64,000 nucleotides of DNA, from assembly GCF_009208735.1 (NCBI RefSeq), contig NZ_WFLJ01000003.1, positions 310,001-374,000 of the forward strand, written 5' to 3'. A program made the position numbers and the translations under genes. Below the pieces are notes generated by a model. The model was not told the origin of the DNA, did not search any database, and was given only the letters and a program-made list of their open reading frames with translations. This DNA comes from Janthinobacterium rivuli. Lineage in GTDB: Bacteria > Pseudomonadota > Gammaproteobacteria > Burkholderiales > Burkholderiaceae_D. Within the stretch, counting starts at the first letter, position 1. Each line of letters starts with the position of its first letter. Shown piece by piece: positions 28,444 through 37,704 of this stretch.

Positions 28444-29784
28444 ATGCCCGCCGCCGGTGCGCCAGCCCGTTCTGGCGTGGCCGTGTTTTGCCTGGTGTTC
28501 CTGCCGTTCGCGCTCGGGCATTACCTGTCGTGCCTGCTGCGCGGTGTGAATGCCGTGCTGACGGCCGAATTGCTGGGCGCCATCGCCCTGACGCCAGCCC
28601 AACTGGGCCTGCTGACCAGCGCCTTTTTTCTCGCCTTTGCGCTGGTGCAATTGCCGGTTGGCATGGCCCTCGACCGCTACGGCCCCCGCACGGTGCAACT
28701 GTGGCTGCTGGCGCTGGCGGCCCTGGGCGTGTGGCTGTTCAGCCGGGGCCACAGTTTTGCCGAACTGATGTGGGCGCGCGCCATCATGGGCGCCGGGCTG
28801 GGCGGCTGCTTCATGGCCGCCGTGAAAGCGATCTCGTGCGCCATCGCGCCATCGCGCCTGCCTTCCGTGCATGGCTACCTGATCGCCGTGGGCGGCCTGG
28901 GCGCGGCCACGGCCACCATGCCCGTCAAGCTGGCCCTGCACTACACGGACTGGCGCGGCGTCTTCCTGGGGCTGGCGCTGGCGGCGCTGGCCATCGGCTT
29001 GCTGATCCGCCTGCTGTCGCCGGCCATGCCGGCCCCTGCTGCTGCGAGGAATAAGGTCAGCGTCTGGAGCGTGTATCGCGATCCCGGTTTTCGCCGCACC
29101 ATCGCGCTGATCCTGCTGCCGCACACGGTGTTCTTTGGCGTGCAGGGCTTGTGGGTGGGACGCTGGCTGGCCGACGTGGGCAGCATGTCCGACGATAGCG
29201 TGGCGTATCTGTTGTACCTGGGCATGGCGGCCGTCATCTTCGGCGCCATCGGCATGGGCATGCTGACGGAATGGGCCGGGCGGCGTGGTATTGCACCCAT
29301 GCAAGTGGCGGGTGCCGGCATCGTCCTGTTTGTTGCCGTGCAAGTGGCGATGGCGTGCAATGTGGTGCCCAGCCTGCCTTTGCTGTCCGTGCTGTTTACC
29401 TTGCTGGGCACGGTGACGGGCCTCGAGTATGCGATCGTCGCGCAAAGCATGCCGGCCAGCTTGACGGGCAGGGCGGCCACCTGTTTGAATTTGCTCATCT
29501 TCACGGGCGCCTTCCTGGTGCAGGCGGGCTTTGGCCTGATCCTCGGCTGCTGGCCCCTGAACGGCCTGCAGCAGTATCCGCCGCAGGCCTACCAGGCGGC
29601 GTTTGGCGTGCTGGCGGCCTTGCAGCTGCCGGGACTTGCGATGTTTTTCATCCGCCGCTACAGGCGTGCCGGGCCATCCGGTAAAATGGCGGCCTGCACA
29701 GCGGCAATGATCAACTCCAAGGAAGACTATGAAACTCGTTCGTTATGGACGTCCAGGCAAGGAAAAACCGGGCCTGATCGATGA
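28444..29784 (+). CDS. MFS transporter
   Basis: 446 residues with twelve predicted hydrophobic helices. The loop between helices 2 and 3 has the MFS motif (MALDRYGPRTVQLW), and LMWARAIMGAGLGGCFMAAVKAI (in part) resembles sugar-phosphate or organic-acid permeases. The final 30 or so residues look unlike transporter sequence and run 56 bases into the next gene in another frame. It follows the KamA gene by two bases, so the substrate may be a product or precursor of that enzyme. Confidence 0.85.
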   Translation: MPAAGAPARSGVAVFCLVFLPFALGHYLSCLLRGVNAVLTAELLGAIALTPAQLGLLTSAFFLAFALVQLPVGMALDRYGPRTVQLWLLALAALGVWLFSRGHSFAELMWARAIMGAGLGGCFMAAVKAISCAIAPSRLPSVHGYLIAVGGLGAATATMPVKLALHYTDWRGVFLGLALAALAIGLLIRLLSPAMPAPAAARNKVSVWSVYRDPGFRRTIALILLPHTVFFGVQGLWVGRWLADVGSMSDDSVAYLLYLGMAAVIFGAIGMGMLTEWAGRRGIAPMQVAGAGIVLFVAVQVAMACNVVPSLPLLSVLFTLLGTVTGLEYAIVAQSMPASLTGRAATCLNLLIFTGAFLVQAGFGLILGCWPLNGLQQYPPQAYQAAFGVLAALQLPGLAMFFIRRYRRAGPSGKMAACTAAMINSKEDYETRSLWTSRQGKTGPDR

Positions 29785-30577
29785 AGAAGGCAAACTGCGC
29801 GACCTGTCCGGCGTGATTGCCGATATTGAAGGCGCACAACTGTCCGACAAGGCCCTGCGCAAGCTGGCCAAGCTCGACGAAAAGACCCTGCCCCTGGTGC
29901 GCGGCAATCCACGCTTCGGCGTGCCGCTGGCGAAAGTCGGCAAGTTCATCGGCATCGGGCTCAATTACGCGGATCACGCGGCCGAATCCGGCATGCCGAT
30001 CCCGGCCGAACCCATCGTCTTCATGAAGGCCATCACTTGCCTGAATGGCCCGGACGACAATGTCGTGTTGCCCAAAGGTTCCAAGAAGACGGACTGGGAA
30101 GTGGAACTGGGCGTGGTCATCGGTACGCGCGCGCAATACGTGAGCGAAGAGGACGCCTTGAAATACGTGGCTGGTTACTGCGTCGTCAACGACATTTCCG
30201 AGCGCTCGTTCCAGCTGGAGCGGGGCGGCCAGTGGGACAAGGGCAAGGGCTGCGATACCTTCGGCCCCATCGGTCCGTGGCTGGTGACGCGCGATGAAGT
30301 CATCGATGAGCAGGATCTGGACCTGTATCTGGAAGTCAACGGCAAGCGCATGCAGACCGGCAATACGCAAACCATGATTTTTACTGTCGCGCAGATCGTC
30401 AGCTATCTGTCGCAATTCATGACTCTGGAACCGGGCGACGTCATCGCCACGGGCACGCCGCCGGGCGTGGGCCAGGGCCGCAAGCCGCAGCGTTTCCTCA
30501 AAAAAGGCGACAGCATGCGCCTGGGCATCGCGGGCCTCGGCGAACAGCAGCAGGACGTGGTCGCCTGGACTGCCTGA
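29729..30577 (+). CDS. Fumarylacetoacetate hydrolase family protein
   Basis: 282 residues from the ATG at 29729 (AAGGAAGACT upstream). The FAH fold is clear: FIGIGLNYADHA, PIVFMKAITCLNGPDD, the metal-binding WEVELGVVIGTRA, VNDISERSFQLER, KGCDTFGPIGPWLVTRDE and GDVIATGTPPGVGQG. Members act on 2-keto-enoic acids or ureidoglycolate; this one resembles the general 2-hydroxyhepta-2,4-diene-dioate isomerase/ureidoglycolate lyase group. The stop overlaps the next start (TGATG). Confidence 0.9.
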   Translation: MKLVRYGRPGKEKPGLIDEEGKLRDLSGVIADIEGAQLSDKALRKLAKLDEKTLPLVRGNPRFGVPLAKVGKFIGIGLNYADHAAESGMPIPAEPIVFMKAITCLNGPDDNVVLPKGSKKTDWEVELGVVIGTRAQYVSEEDALKYVAGYCVVNDISERSFQLERGGQWDKGKGCDTFGPIGPWLVTRDEVIDEQDLDLYLEVNGKRMQTGNTQTMIFTVAQIVSYLSQFMTLEPGDVIATGTPPGVGQGRKPQRFLKKGDSMRLGIAGLGEQQQDVVAWTA

Positions 30578-31143
30578 TGGCCGGTGGCGATATCGACCGT
30601 TTGCCCGCGTTGCCGCTGGACCAGCTGGACCCGCAGCAGCGCGCGGCCGCGCAAGCCATCATCGACGGTCCGCGCGGGGCCCTGTACGGACCCTTCGTGC
30701 CGCTGATCCGCAGCCCCGAGCTGATGGAAACGGCGCAGCGCATGGGCGAATACTTGCGCTACCGCAGCGCCATCGGCACGCGGCTGTCGGAGCTGGCCAT
30801 CCTGGTGACGGCGCGCCAGTGGGACCAGCAAGTCGAGTGGGCCATCCACGCGCCGCTGGCCGTGCAGAATGGCATCGCGCAAGCGGCCGTGGACGCCATC
30901 GCGGCGCGGCGCACACCGCTTGCCCTGAAGGAAGACGAGCAAGCCGTGCACGACTTTTGCATCGAGCTGCAGCAGAACAAGCGCGTCAGCGACGCCACGT
31001 ATGCGCGCGCGCTGGCGCTGTTCGGCGAACACGGCGTGGTCGACTTGATGGGTATCAATGGCTACTACACCTTCCTGGCCATGGTGATGAACGGGGCGCA
31101 GACGGCGGTGCCGGCCTTGGGCGTCACGCCTTTGCCCGATTAG
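30577..31143 (+). CDS. Carboxymuconolactone decarboxylase family protein
   Basis: 188 residues, translationally coupled to the FAH gene by TGATG. The AhpD-like helical fold is suggested by GPFVPLIRSPELMETAQRMGEYLRY and SELAILVTARQWDQQVEWAIH (both in part). The usual redox CxxC of AhpD is absent, replaced by QWDQQVEWAIH, so this is a non-peroxidase member. Substrate unknown; coupling with an FAH enzyme suggests a small catabolic unit for a cyclic or keto acid. Confidence 0.82.
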   Translation: MAGGDIDRLPALPLDQLDPQQRAAAQAIIDGPRGALYGPFVPLIRSPELMETAQRMGEYLRYRSAIGTRLSELAILVTARQWDQQVEWAIHAPLAVQNGIAQAAVDAIAARRTPLALKEDEQAVHDFCIELQQNKRVSDATYARALALFGEHGVVDLMGINGYYTFLAMVMNGAQTAVPALGVTPLPD

Positions 31144-31234
31144 AGGAGCTCTTCGGGCAAAGATGGACAAAATGTAATGAAGTGGAAATTATTCAATATA
31201 TAATTTTACTTCCCTTCCATTGCCAATCAGCTCA

Positions 31235-32794
31235 ATGAAAACTCGTCCGTGCTTCACCCTGATGGGCCGCGCCTTCCTGGCGCTGGCCCTTTCTTTTTTG
31301 CCCGTGATGACGGTGCGCGCGCTTGCCGCCGAGACCGCTGCTGCCGCCAACCCCAGCGCTTCCGCCCTGGAAAATTCCGTCGTCAAGGTGTTTTCCACCC
31401 TGCGCGGGCCGGATCCGTACAAGCCGTGGAGCAAGGCCGCGCCGCAGGAGGTGACGGGTTCCGGCGTCGTCATCGAAGGGCGCCGCATCCTCACCAATGC
31501 GCACGTGGTCGGCTACGCCAGCCAGGTGCAGATTCAGGCCAATGGCGCCGGCGACAAGATACCGGCGACCGTGCTGGCCATCTCGCGCGGCATGGACCTG
31601 GCCTTGCTGAAGATCGACGACGACAGTTTTTTCGCCAGCCACAAAGCCGTGCCGCGCGCGAATGTCTTGCCGGATGTGCGCGACGCCGTGCTGGCGTATG
31701 GCTACCCGACGGGCGGCACGTCGTTGTCGATCACCAAGGGCATCGTCTCGCGCATCGAATTCGTGCGCTACAACTTCCCCGTGTCCGGCCTGCGCATCCA
31801 GATCGATGCGGCCATCAATCCAGGCAATAGCGGCGGCCCCGTGATCGCCGGCGACAAGATGATCGGCCTGGCCTTTGCCGGCATGCTCAACGCGCAAAAC
31901 ATCGGCTACATCATCCCCAACGAGGAAATCGAGCTGTTCCTGCGCGACCAGGACAGTGGCGCACCCAAGGGCAAGCCGGCCATGTGCGACGTCACGCAAA
32001 CGCTGGAAAATCCCGCGTTGCGCACTTACCTGAAGCTGGCCAGGGGTGTCGAGGGCGCCGTCGTGATGACGCCGGCCAGCAAGGATGCCGCCTATCCGCT
32101 CAAGGAGTGGGATGTCATCACGCATATCGGCGATTTTCCCATCGACAACCAAGGCATGGTCAAGCTGAATGCCAACAGCCGCGTGCGCTTCCAGTACCGG
32201 GTGCAGCAGTTGGCGAAAGACGGCCAGTTGCCGTTGACGGTGGTGCGCCAGGGCGCGTCGCTGAAAATCAAGGTGCCCGTCTCGGCGGCGCACCCGATGC
32301 TCATCAGCGGCTTGCAGGGCAATTACCCATCCTATTTCATCTTCGGCCCGATGGTGTTTTCGCGCGCCAGCACGGAATTCATGGCCGCGCCGAATGGCAA
32401 CCCGGCAATGTTGGGCGGCATGGCGTTTGCCGGCAATCCGCTGGCCACGCGGCGCGGCGATGCGCCCGACAGCGAGCGTGAAGAACTGGTGGTGATCGCC
32501 GCGCCGTTCTTCCCGCACAAGCTGATGAATGGCTACAGCACGCGTTTCTTCTCGGTCGTCGATTCCGTCAATGGCGTGCGCGTGCGCAGCCTGGCGCACC
32601 TGGTGGCCTTGCTGCGCGACCAGACGGATGAGTTGCTGACCTTCCGCTTCCAGCAGCGCGATGCGGAAATGGTGGTCGTGCCCCGCAAGGACATGCTGGC
32701 CGCGACGGAATCGGTGCTGACGGACAACGGCATCCGCTCGGAAGCGTCGCCCGACATGCTGAAAATCTGGAATGAGAAAACGCCGGCGAACTGA
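31235..32794 (+). CDS. Exported trypsin-like serine protease with PDZ-like region
   Basis: 519 residues from the ATG at 31235; a TTG 15 bases upstream is in frame. The signal peptide ends near RALAA. The protease domain has the triad His90 (TNAHVV), Asp121 (MDLALLKID) and Ser199 (NPGNSGGPV), as in DegP/HtrA enzymes. A PDZ-like segment follows (VEGAVVMTPASKDAAYPLKEWDVI in part), then a C-terminal region with a second weaker PDZ-like stretch. This resembles plant and bacterial Deg proteases with an extended C-terminus. A periplasmic role is likely. Confidence 0.85.
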   Translation: MKTRPCFTLMGRAFLALALSFLPVMTVRALAAETAAAANPSASALENSVVKVFSTLRGPDPYKPWSKAAPQEVTGSGVVIEGRRILTNAHVVGYASQVQIQANGAGDKIPATVLAISRGMDLALLKIDDDSFFASHKAVPRANVLPDVRDAVLAYGYPTGGTSLSITKGIVSRIEFVRYNFPVSGLRIQIDAAINPGNSGGPVIAGDKMIGLAFAGMLNAQNIGYIIPNEEIELFLRDQDSGAPKGKPAMCDVTQTLENPALRTYLKLARGVEGAVVMTPASKDAAYPLKEWDVITHIGDFPIDNQGMVKLNANSRVRFQYRVQQLAKDGQLPLTVVRQGASLKIKVPVSAAHPMLISGLQGNYPSYFIFGPMVFSRASTEFMAAPNGNPAMLGGMAFAGNPLATRRGDAPDSEREELVVIAAPFFPHKLMNGYSTRFFSVVDSVNGVRVRSLAHLVALLRDQTDELLTFRFQQRDAEMVVVPRKDMLAATESVLTDNGIRSEASPDMLKIWNEKTPAN

Positions 32795-32819
32795 TCGTTC
32801 CCGGCGTTGCATACGACAG

Positions 32820-32853
32820 CAGGCGCGGCGTACACCGCGCCTGTTTTATTTTA
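32820..32853 (+). terminator. Rho-independent terminator after the protease gene
   Basis: CAGGCGCGG at 32820-32828 pairs with CCGCGCCTG at 32835-32843 around a six-base loop, followed by TTTTATTTTA. It lies 26 bases after the protease stop and would protect the convergent esterase gene from read-through. Confidence 0.85.
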
Positions 32854-33519
32854 GGCGAGCACTTTTTTCAGCCACGCGCCGATGGCGTCGATTTCTTCCT
32901 GGCACAGCGAATGCTGCATCATGTACTCGTGCCATTCCACCTTGTATCCCATGCCGGTGAGCAAGTCGCGCGACTGCTGTGCGCGGGCGAGCGGCACCAC
33001 GGGGTCGGCCGTGCCGTGCGCCATGAAGATCGGCGTCTGCAGGCTTGCCGGCGTGCGTTCAAGAGCCGTCTTGTCGGCCAGCGGCAGATAGCCGGACAGG
33101 CACATCAGGCCGGCCAGCGGTTCCGCGTGGCGCAAGCCCGTTTGCAAAGTCATGGCGCAGCCTTGCGAGAAGCCGGCCAGGATGATGCGGCTGGCGGGAA
33201 TGCCGCGCGCCTTTTCGCGCGCGATCAACGCTTCGACCTGCGCCTGCGAGGCGCGCAAGCCGCCCTCGTCTTCGCGGCGCACGAGGTCGTTCACGAGGAT
33301 GTCGTACCAGGCGCGCATCACATAACCGTTGTTGATGGTGACGGGCATGGTGCCGGCGCTGGGGAAAATGAAGCGGATGGCGGGGCAGCCGCGCAGGTCG
33401 AGTTCCTTGACCAGGGGCACGAAGTCGTTGCCGTCGGCGCCCAGGCCGTGCATCCAGATGATGGAGACGGTGGGATTCGGTGCACTGTCGAGTTCTATGG
33501 TTTCCAGCAAGGTGCTCAT
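32851..33519 (-). CDS. Carboxylesterase/phospholipase family alpha/beta hydrolase
   Basis: 222 residues. The alpha/beta-hydrolase triad is Ser118 (AGFSQGC), Asp172 (HGTADPVVP) and His203 (QHSLC). IIWMHGLGADGNDFVPLV forms the oxyanion-hole region. It matches the small cytoplasmic carboxylesterases such as Pseudomonas EstB and the acyl-protein thioesterase-like family. The ATG overlaps the TGA of mogA by four bases. Confidence 0.92.
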   Translation of the reverse strand: MSTLLETIELDSAPNPTVSIIWMHGLGADGNDFVPLVKELDLRGCPAIRFIFPSAGTMPVTINNGYVMRAWYDILVNDLVRREDEGGLRASQAQVEALIAREKARGIPASRIILAGFSQGCAMTLQTGLRHAEPLAGLMCLSGYLPLADKTALERTPASLQTPIFMAHGTADPVVPLARAQQSRDLLTGMGYKVEWHEYMMQHSLCQEEIDAIGAWLKKVLA

Positions 33520-34148
33520 GTATTTTCCTCAGGTAAAGGTTGCGCCGGACGCAGCGCCGATTTGGGACGGAAGGCCTTGCAGATGGCCGGGTCGGTTTCC
33601 ATGTAGGGGCCGTTGATCAGGTCGATGCAATACGGCACGGCGGCAAAGATGCCATTGACCAGTTGCACGCCATCGGCATCCTTCAAGCCTTCCAGGGTTT
33701 CCTTGATGGCTTTCGGCTGGCCTGGCAAGTTCATGATCAGGGCGGCGCGCTCGGGTGTCTCGCGGATCACGGCCACCTGGCGCGACAGGATCGCCGTCGG
33801 CACGAATTGCAGGCTGATCTGGCGCATCTGTTCGCCGAAACCGGGCATTTCCTTGGTCCCGACGGACAAGGTCGCGTCCGGCGTCACATCGCGCCGCGCC
33901 GGGCCTGTGCCGCCCGTCGTCAGGATCAGATGGCAGTGGCTCAGGTCGACCAGGTCGATCAGGGTGTTTTCGATTTGCGAGCGCTCGTCCGGGATCAGGC
34001 GTTTTTCCAGGCGGAAAGGCGTGCGGATGGCGGCGGACAGCCAGCTTTCCAGGGCGGGGATGCCCAGGTCTTCATACACGCCGCCGCTGGCGCGGTCCGA
34101 GATCGACACGAGGCCGATAATCAATTCGTCTTCGAGAGTGGTGGACAT
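33516..34148 (-). CDS. mog: Molybdopterin adenylyltransferase
   Basis: 210 residues. MogA adenylates molybdopterin before molybdenum insertion. Typical motifs are GLVSISDRASGGVYED, the ILTTGGTGPARRDVTPDAT loop and GFGEQMR. Its 3' end overlaps the esterase start (ATGA), so the two are co-translated, though no functional link is evident. The yjgA terminator lies just upstream. Confidence 0.93.
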   Translation of the reverse strand: MSTTLEDELIIGLVSISDRASGGVYEDLGIPALESWLSAAIRTPFRLEKRLIPDERSQIENTLIDLVDLSHCHLILTTGGTGPARRDVTPDATLSVGTKEMPGFGEQMRQISLQFVPTAILSRQVAVIRETPERAALIMNLPGQPKAIKETLEGLKDADGVQLVNGIFAAVPYCIDLINGPYMETDPAICKAFRPKSALRPAQPLPEENT

Positions 34149-34180
34149 CGGTCACCTATAGAGTCTGGAGTGGCGTAAAA

Positions 34181-34210
34181 ACAATAAAACCGGGATTATC
34201 CCGGTTTTTT
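34181..34210 (-). terminator. Rho-independent terminator after darP
   Basis: AACCGGGA at 34188-34195 pairs with TCCCGGTT at 34199-34206 over a three-base loop. On the minus strand the stem is followed by TTTTATTGTTTTT, placing it 27 bases after the darP stop. The T-run on the plus side makes it potentially bidirectional. Confidence 0.8.
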
Positions 34211-34236
34211 GTCCATCCTTGGGCGCAAACGGCAAA

Positions 34237-34836
34237 TTACTCGTCGTCTTCTGCTTCTGCGCCATCTGCGTCGGCATCTTTCTTGCCGCTGTTTTTCTTC
34301 TTGTCGATCTCTTTCAAGATCTGGAAGATTTCACGGTAGGCTTTTGGCGGCTTGTTCTCGGCCTGCTCCTTGCGGGCATTGCGGATCAGAGTGCGCAGGT
34401 GCTGCACGTCCAGTTCCGGGTTTTCCGACAGCAAGACGGTCAGGGCCTTGTCGTCCGTCAAGAGTTTGTCGCGGCGGCGTTCCATCGCGTGCATATTAGC
34501 CGTGTCGGCTTTCGACAAGCCTTTCCAGCTATCGATGGTGCGTTGGATGGCGGCAACTTCTTCCTCATCCAGGGTGCGCATCTTCTTGCCCACGTATTGC
34601 AGCTGCCGGCGGCGGCCTTCGTGATCCTTGATTTGCTGGCATTCGAGAATGGCGTCGCGCACGTCTTCCGGCATCGGGACGCGCTTGACGCGGTCGCGGG
34701 CCTCATTGACGAGTTCTTCGCCCAGCTTTTGCAGGACGGTCATCTGGCGCTTGAGTTCCGACTTCGAAGGACGTTCATATTCCTGTTCGAATTCGGTGGA
34801 TTGGAAGCCGCAAGCTCCCCGGTTTGGATTTGGCAT
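34237..34836 (-). CDS. darP: Ribosome biogenesis factor DarP (YjgA)
   Basis: 199 residues, the DUF615/YjgA family, which binds 50S subunit precursors. Conserved segments are PSKSELKRQMTVLQKLGEEL (in part), ILECQQIKDHEGRRRQLQYVGK and RRRDKLLTDD. The C-terminus is strongly charged (KKKNSGKKDADADG). It is divergent from pmbA across 92 bases, the same arrangement as in many proteobacteria. Confidence 0.92.
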   Translation of the reverse strand: MPNPNRGACGFQSTEFEQEYERPSKSELKRQMTVLQKLGEELVNEARDRVKRVPMPEDVRDAILECQQIKDHEGRRRQLQYVGKKMRTLDEEEVAAIQRTIDSWKGLSKADTANMHAMERRRDKLLTDDKALTVLLSENPELDVQHLRTLIRNARKEQAENKPPKAYREIFQILKEIDKKKNSGKKDADADGAEAEDDE

Positions 34837-34928
34837 GATAAGGCGGGATTGGCCGCGTAGGCCGCACCTGTAAACTGTAAACGACTGCTATGATAACCTT
34901 TTTAGCGGCTTTCCGAAGAAAACAGCGC

Positions 34929-36281
34929 ATGAACGACTCCGTATTTACCCATAGTCAAGAGCAATTGCAGCAACTGGCCCGTGATGTGTTGTCTTTTGCG
35001 CGGGAAGCGGGCGGCACCGACGCGGCCGTCGAAGTCAGCGAAGGCGGTGGCTTGTCCGTTTCTGTCCGAAAAGGCAAGATCGAGACGATCGAGCAAAACA
35101 AGGACAAGGGCATGGGCGTGACCGTGTTTGTCGGCAAGAAGCGCGGCAATGCGAGCACGTCCGACTTTTCGCCGTCCGCCTTGCGCGCCACGGTGGACGC
35201 CGCCTACAACATCGCCCGCTTCACGGCCGAGGACGATTGCGCGGGCCTGGCCGACGCCGAGATGCTGGAAATGTCCCCCCGCGACTTGCAACTGTTCTAT
35301 CCCTGGCTCATTTCCACCGAGGAAGCCGTCGTGCTGGCCCAGCGTGCCGAAGCGGCCGCGTTCGCCGTCGATCCGCGCATCACGAACAGCGAGGGGGCCA
35401 GCGTGCACGTGCAGCAATCGCATTTCGTGTCCGCCAATTCGCGCGGCTTCATCGGCGGCTACCCGTTTTCGCGCCACACGCTGTCCGTGGCGCCCATCGC
35501 CGGCAAAGGGGCAAAGATGCAGCGCGACGACTGGTATTCGTCCGTGCGCGACGCCGCCAGGATGTCGAGCCCGGAAGCCATCGGTCGCTACGCCGCCGAG
35601 CGCGCCCTGTCGCGCCTGAACGCGCGCAAACTGGGCACGCGCACCTGTCCCGTGCTGTTCGAGGCACCGCTGGCGGCCGGTTTGCTGGGGACCTATGTGC
35701 AAGCGACCTCGGGCGGCGCGCTGTATCGCAAATCCACTTTCCTGAACGACTCCCTGGGCACGCAAGTGCTGCCCTCGCACGTGCAGATCTTTGAGGACCC
35801 GCACGTGATCGGCGGCGTCGGTTCCGCGCCGTTCGACGAGGAGGGCGTGAAAACCGTCAGCCGCGACGTCGTCAAGGATGGCGTGGTGCAAGGCTATTTC
35901 CTGTCGACCTACACGGCCCGCAAGCTGGGCATGCAGACGACGGGCAACGCGGGCGGCTCGCATAATCTGTATCTGACCTCGAACCTGACGGCCGCCAGCG
36001 ACGATTTTAGTGCCATGCTGAAGAAGCTGGGCACGGGCTTGCTGGTGACGGAACTGATGGGACAAGGAACCAATTACGTGACGGGCGACTATTCGCGCGG
36101 CGCGGCCGGTTTCTGGGTGGAAAATGGCGTGATCCAGTATCCGGTGGAAGAAATCACCATCGCTGGCAACATGCGGGACATACTGCGCAATATCGTCGCC
36201 GTGGGCGCCGACGTCTTGCGCCGCGGCACCAAGGAAACCGGCTCCATCCTCATCGAAAGCATGGTGGTGGCCGGCGGTTGA
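34929..36281 (+). CDS. pmbA: Metalloprotease PmbA (TldE)
   Basis: 450 residues from the ATG at 34929; an in-frame ATG 39 bases upstream lacks support. PmbA/TldE forms a heterodimer with TldD that trims peptides such as microcin B17 and CcdA. Family markers are VRKGKIETIEQNKDKGMGVTVF (in part), GFIGGYPFSRHTLS, NAGGSHNLYLT and GAAGFWVENGVIQYPVEEITIAG (in part). The zinc site is on TldD, whose gene is not in the window. Confidence 0.93.
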   Translation: MNDSVFTHSQEQLQQLARDVLSFAREAGGTDAAVEVSEGGGLSVSVRKGKIETIEQNKDKGMGVTVFVGKKRGNASTSDFSPSALRATVDAAYNIARFTAEDDCAGLADAEMLEMSPRDLQLFYPWLISTEEAVVLAQRAEAAAFAVDPRITNSEGASVHVQQSHFVSANSRGFIGGYPFSRHTLSVAPIAGKGAKMQRDDWYSSVRDAARMSSPEAIGRYAAERALSRLNARKLGTRTCPVLFEAPLAAGLLGTYVQATSGGALYRKSTFLNDSLGTQVLPSHVQIFEDPHVIGGVGSAPFDEEGVKTVSRDVVKDGVVQGYFLSTYTARKLGMQTTGNAGGSHNLYLTSNLTAASDDFSAMLKKLGTGLLVTELMGQGTNYVTGDYSRGAAGFWVENGVIQYPVEEITIAGNMRDILRNIVAVGADVLRRGTKETGSILIESMVVAGG

Positions 36282-36320
36282 GCGCTTGCCTGTCCGGTGC
36301 GACAATGCCGGGCAGCGGCT

Positions 36321-37523
36321 TTACTGCTGGACCTGATAGCCATCCGTCAGGGTGGCCAGGAACTTCACCATGTCCTCGATCTCGCCCGCCGTCAGCGCGG
36401 GCGCCATGCCACGCTTGCGGTCGAACGGCGCCTCGCTGACGTTCACGTTGGCGCGGTATCTGGCGGGTACGTCATTGAATTTCTGCACTTTTCCCCGCTT
36501 GTCGCGCGGATACCATTCTTGCGGATGCGTATCGCGCCGCACATAAAAACGCAGCGCATCCGTCAAGTTGTCGAACACGCCGTTATGAAAGAATACCTGG
36601 CGCGTGGCCACATTGCGCAGGCTGGGCACCTTGAAGGCGCCGCATAAGTCTCTTTTCGTCGCCAGGTCCGTGCGGTCGGGGCCGCACAATCCCAGGTCGA
36701 AATAGGCCGGGTCGGCCGTGGCGGGAATGCGCGCATTGCGCGGCACGCCCAGATTGTCGAAACTGAAGTCCGTAAACAAGGGGGGCGCGCCATGTTCGCC
36801 CCGCACGCTGGGGTGGCAGGCGGCGCAATTGCCCTTGCGTTCATCGTTGAACAGGGCCAGTCCCCGCAATTCCGCCAGTTCCAGGGGAACCTTGTTGGCC
36901 AGGTAGAGGTCATATTTGGAATCGTAGCGGTGGAAGTCCGGCTCTTCCTGCTGGAATTGCTGCAAGGCATAGGTGATGCGCTTGAATGCCTGTTGTGGTT
37001 GCGCAAAGATGGCGTCGCCAAAGACGCGCTGGAATGCTTCCGCGTAACTGCCGTTGCGCAGCCGTTCCACCACTTCATCCGTGCTGGCATTGGCCATTTC
37101 ATGCGCCGCCAGGAACGGCCGTTCCGCCTGTTCCGCCAGGCTGGCGGCGCGGCCGTCCCAGTTGATGCCGCCGTTGGGCGCGCCTTCCTCATCAAAGCGG
37201 AAGGGCGGCGTGTGTTCCAGGTAGCGCAGCGATGGCGTGGCGCGGTAACCGGACGCCTGGCCATCGGCGCCGCCCAGTTGCACGGCCAGCTTGTTGCCGG
37301 GCGCATAGGCGTGGGCCGGGTCGTGGCAGCTGGCGCACGACTGCTTGCCCGAGGCGGACAGGCTGGCATCGTGGAAGATACTGCGCCCCAGCTGTGCGGC
37401 AGGGCTGAGTTCAGCCGTCGTGCTTGGTATGACGTGCAAGCCAAGAAACAAGAATGTGCACACGTGTGCAAATCGGGTCGGTGAAAATCGCGCCTCAGCG
37501 CGTGGCTGGTCTTTGATGGTCAT
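36321..37523 (-). CDS. Dihaem cytochrome c peroxidase
   Basis: 400 residues from the ATG at 37523. After a hydrophobic export segment (VCTFLFLGLHVIPSTTA) come two c-type haem sites: CASCH (Cys63, Cys66, His67) and CAACH (Cys233, Cys236, His237). GGINWDGRAASLAEQ and FKVPSLRNVATRQVFFHNGVF (in part) are typical of bacterial peroxidases of the MauG/CcpA superfamily. It probably reduces hydrogen peroxide in the periplasm. The ribosome-binding site is weak. Confidence 0.88.
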   Translation of the reverse strand: MTIKDQPRAEARFSPTRFAHVCTFLFLGLHVIPSTTAELSPAAQLGRSIFHDASLSASGKQSCASCHDPAHAYAPGNKLAVQLGGADGQASGYRATPSLRYLEHTPPFRFDEEGAPNGGINWDGRAASLAEQAERPFLAAHEMANASTDEVVERLRNGSYAEAFQRVFGDAIFAQPQQAFKRITYALQQFQQEEPDFHRYDSKYDLYLANKVPLELAELRGLALFNDERKGNCAACHPSVRGEHGAPPLFTDFSFDNLGVPRNARIPATADPAYFDLGLCGPDRTDLATKRDLCGAFKVPSLRNVATRQVFFHNGVFDNLTDALRFYVRRDTHPQEWYPRDKRGKVQKFNDVPARYRANVNVSEAPFDRKRGMAPALTAGEIEDMVKFLATLTDGYQVQQ

Positions 37524-37704
37524 ATGCAGGGTAGTGATCGGCAAGTGGAGGGACAGGCAATGCTGCGCCCAGTATAGGCAGCAATGGCCGATGTGGCAAC
37601 GATTAGCGATGTTGCGCTGCGCCATGGCAGCGCGCCGCTCCCGCTACGCTGCAGGCTGCCCTCGCCGCGCCGCAGGGCGGCAAGGGCGGCTGTTCGCGGC
37701 ACGG

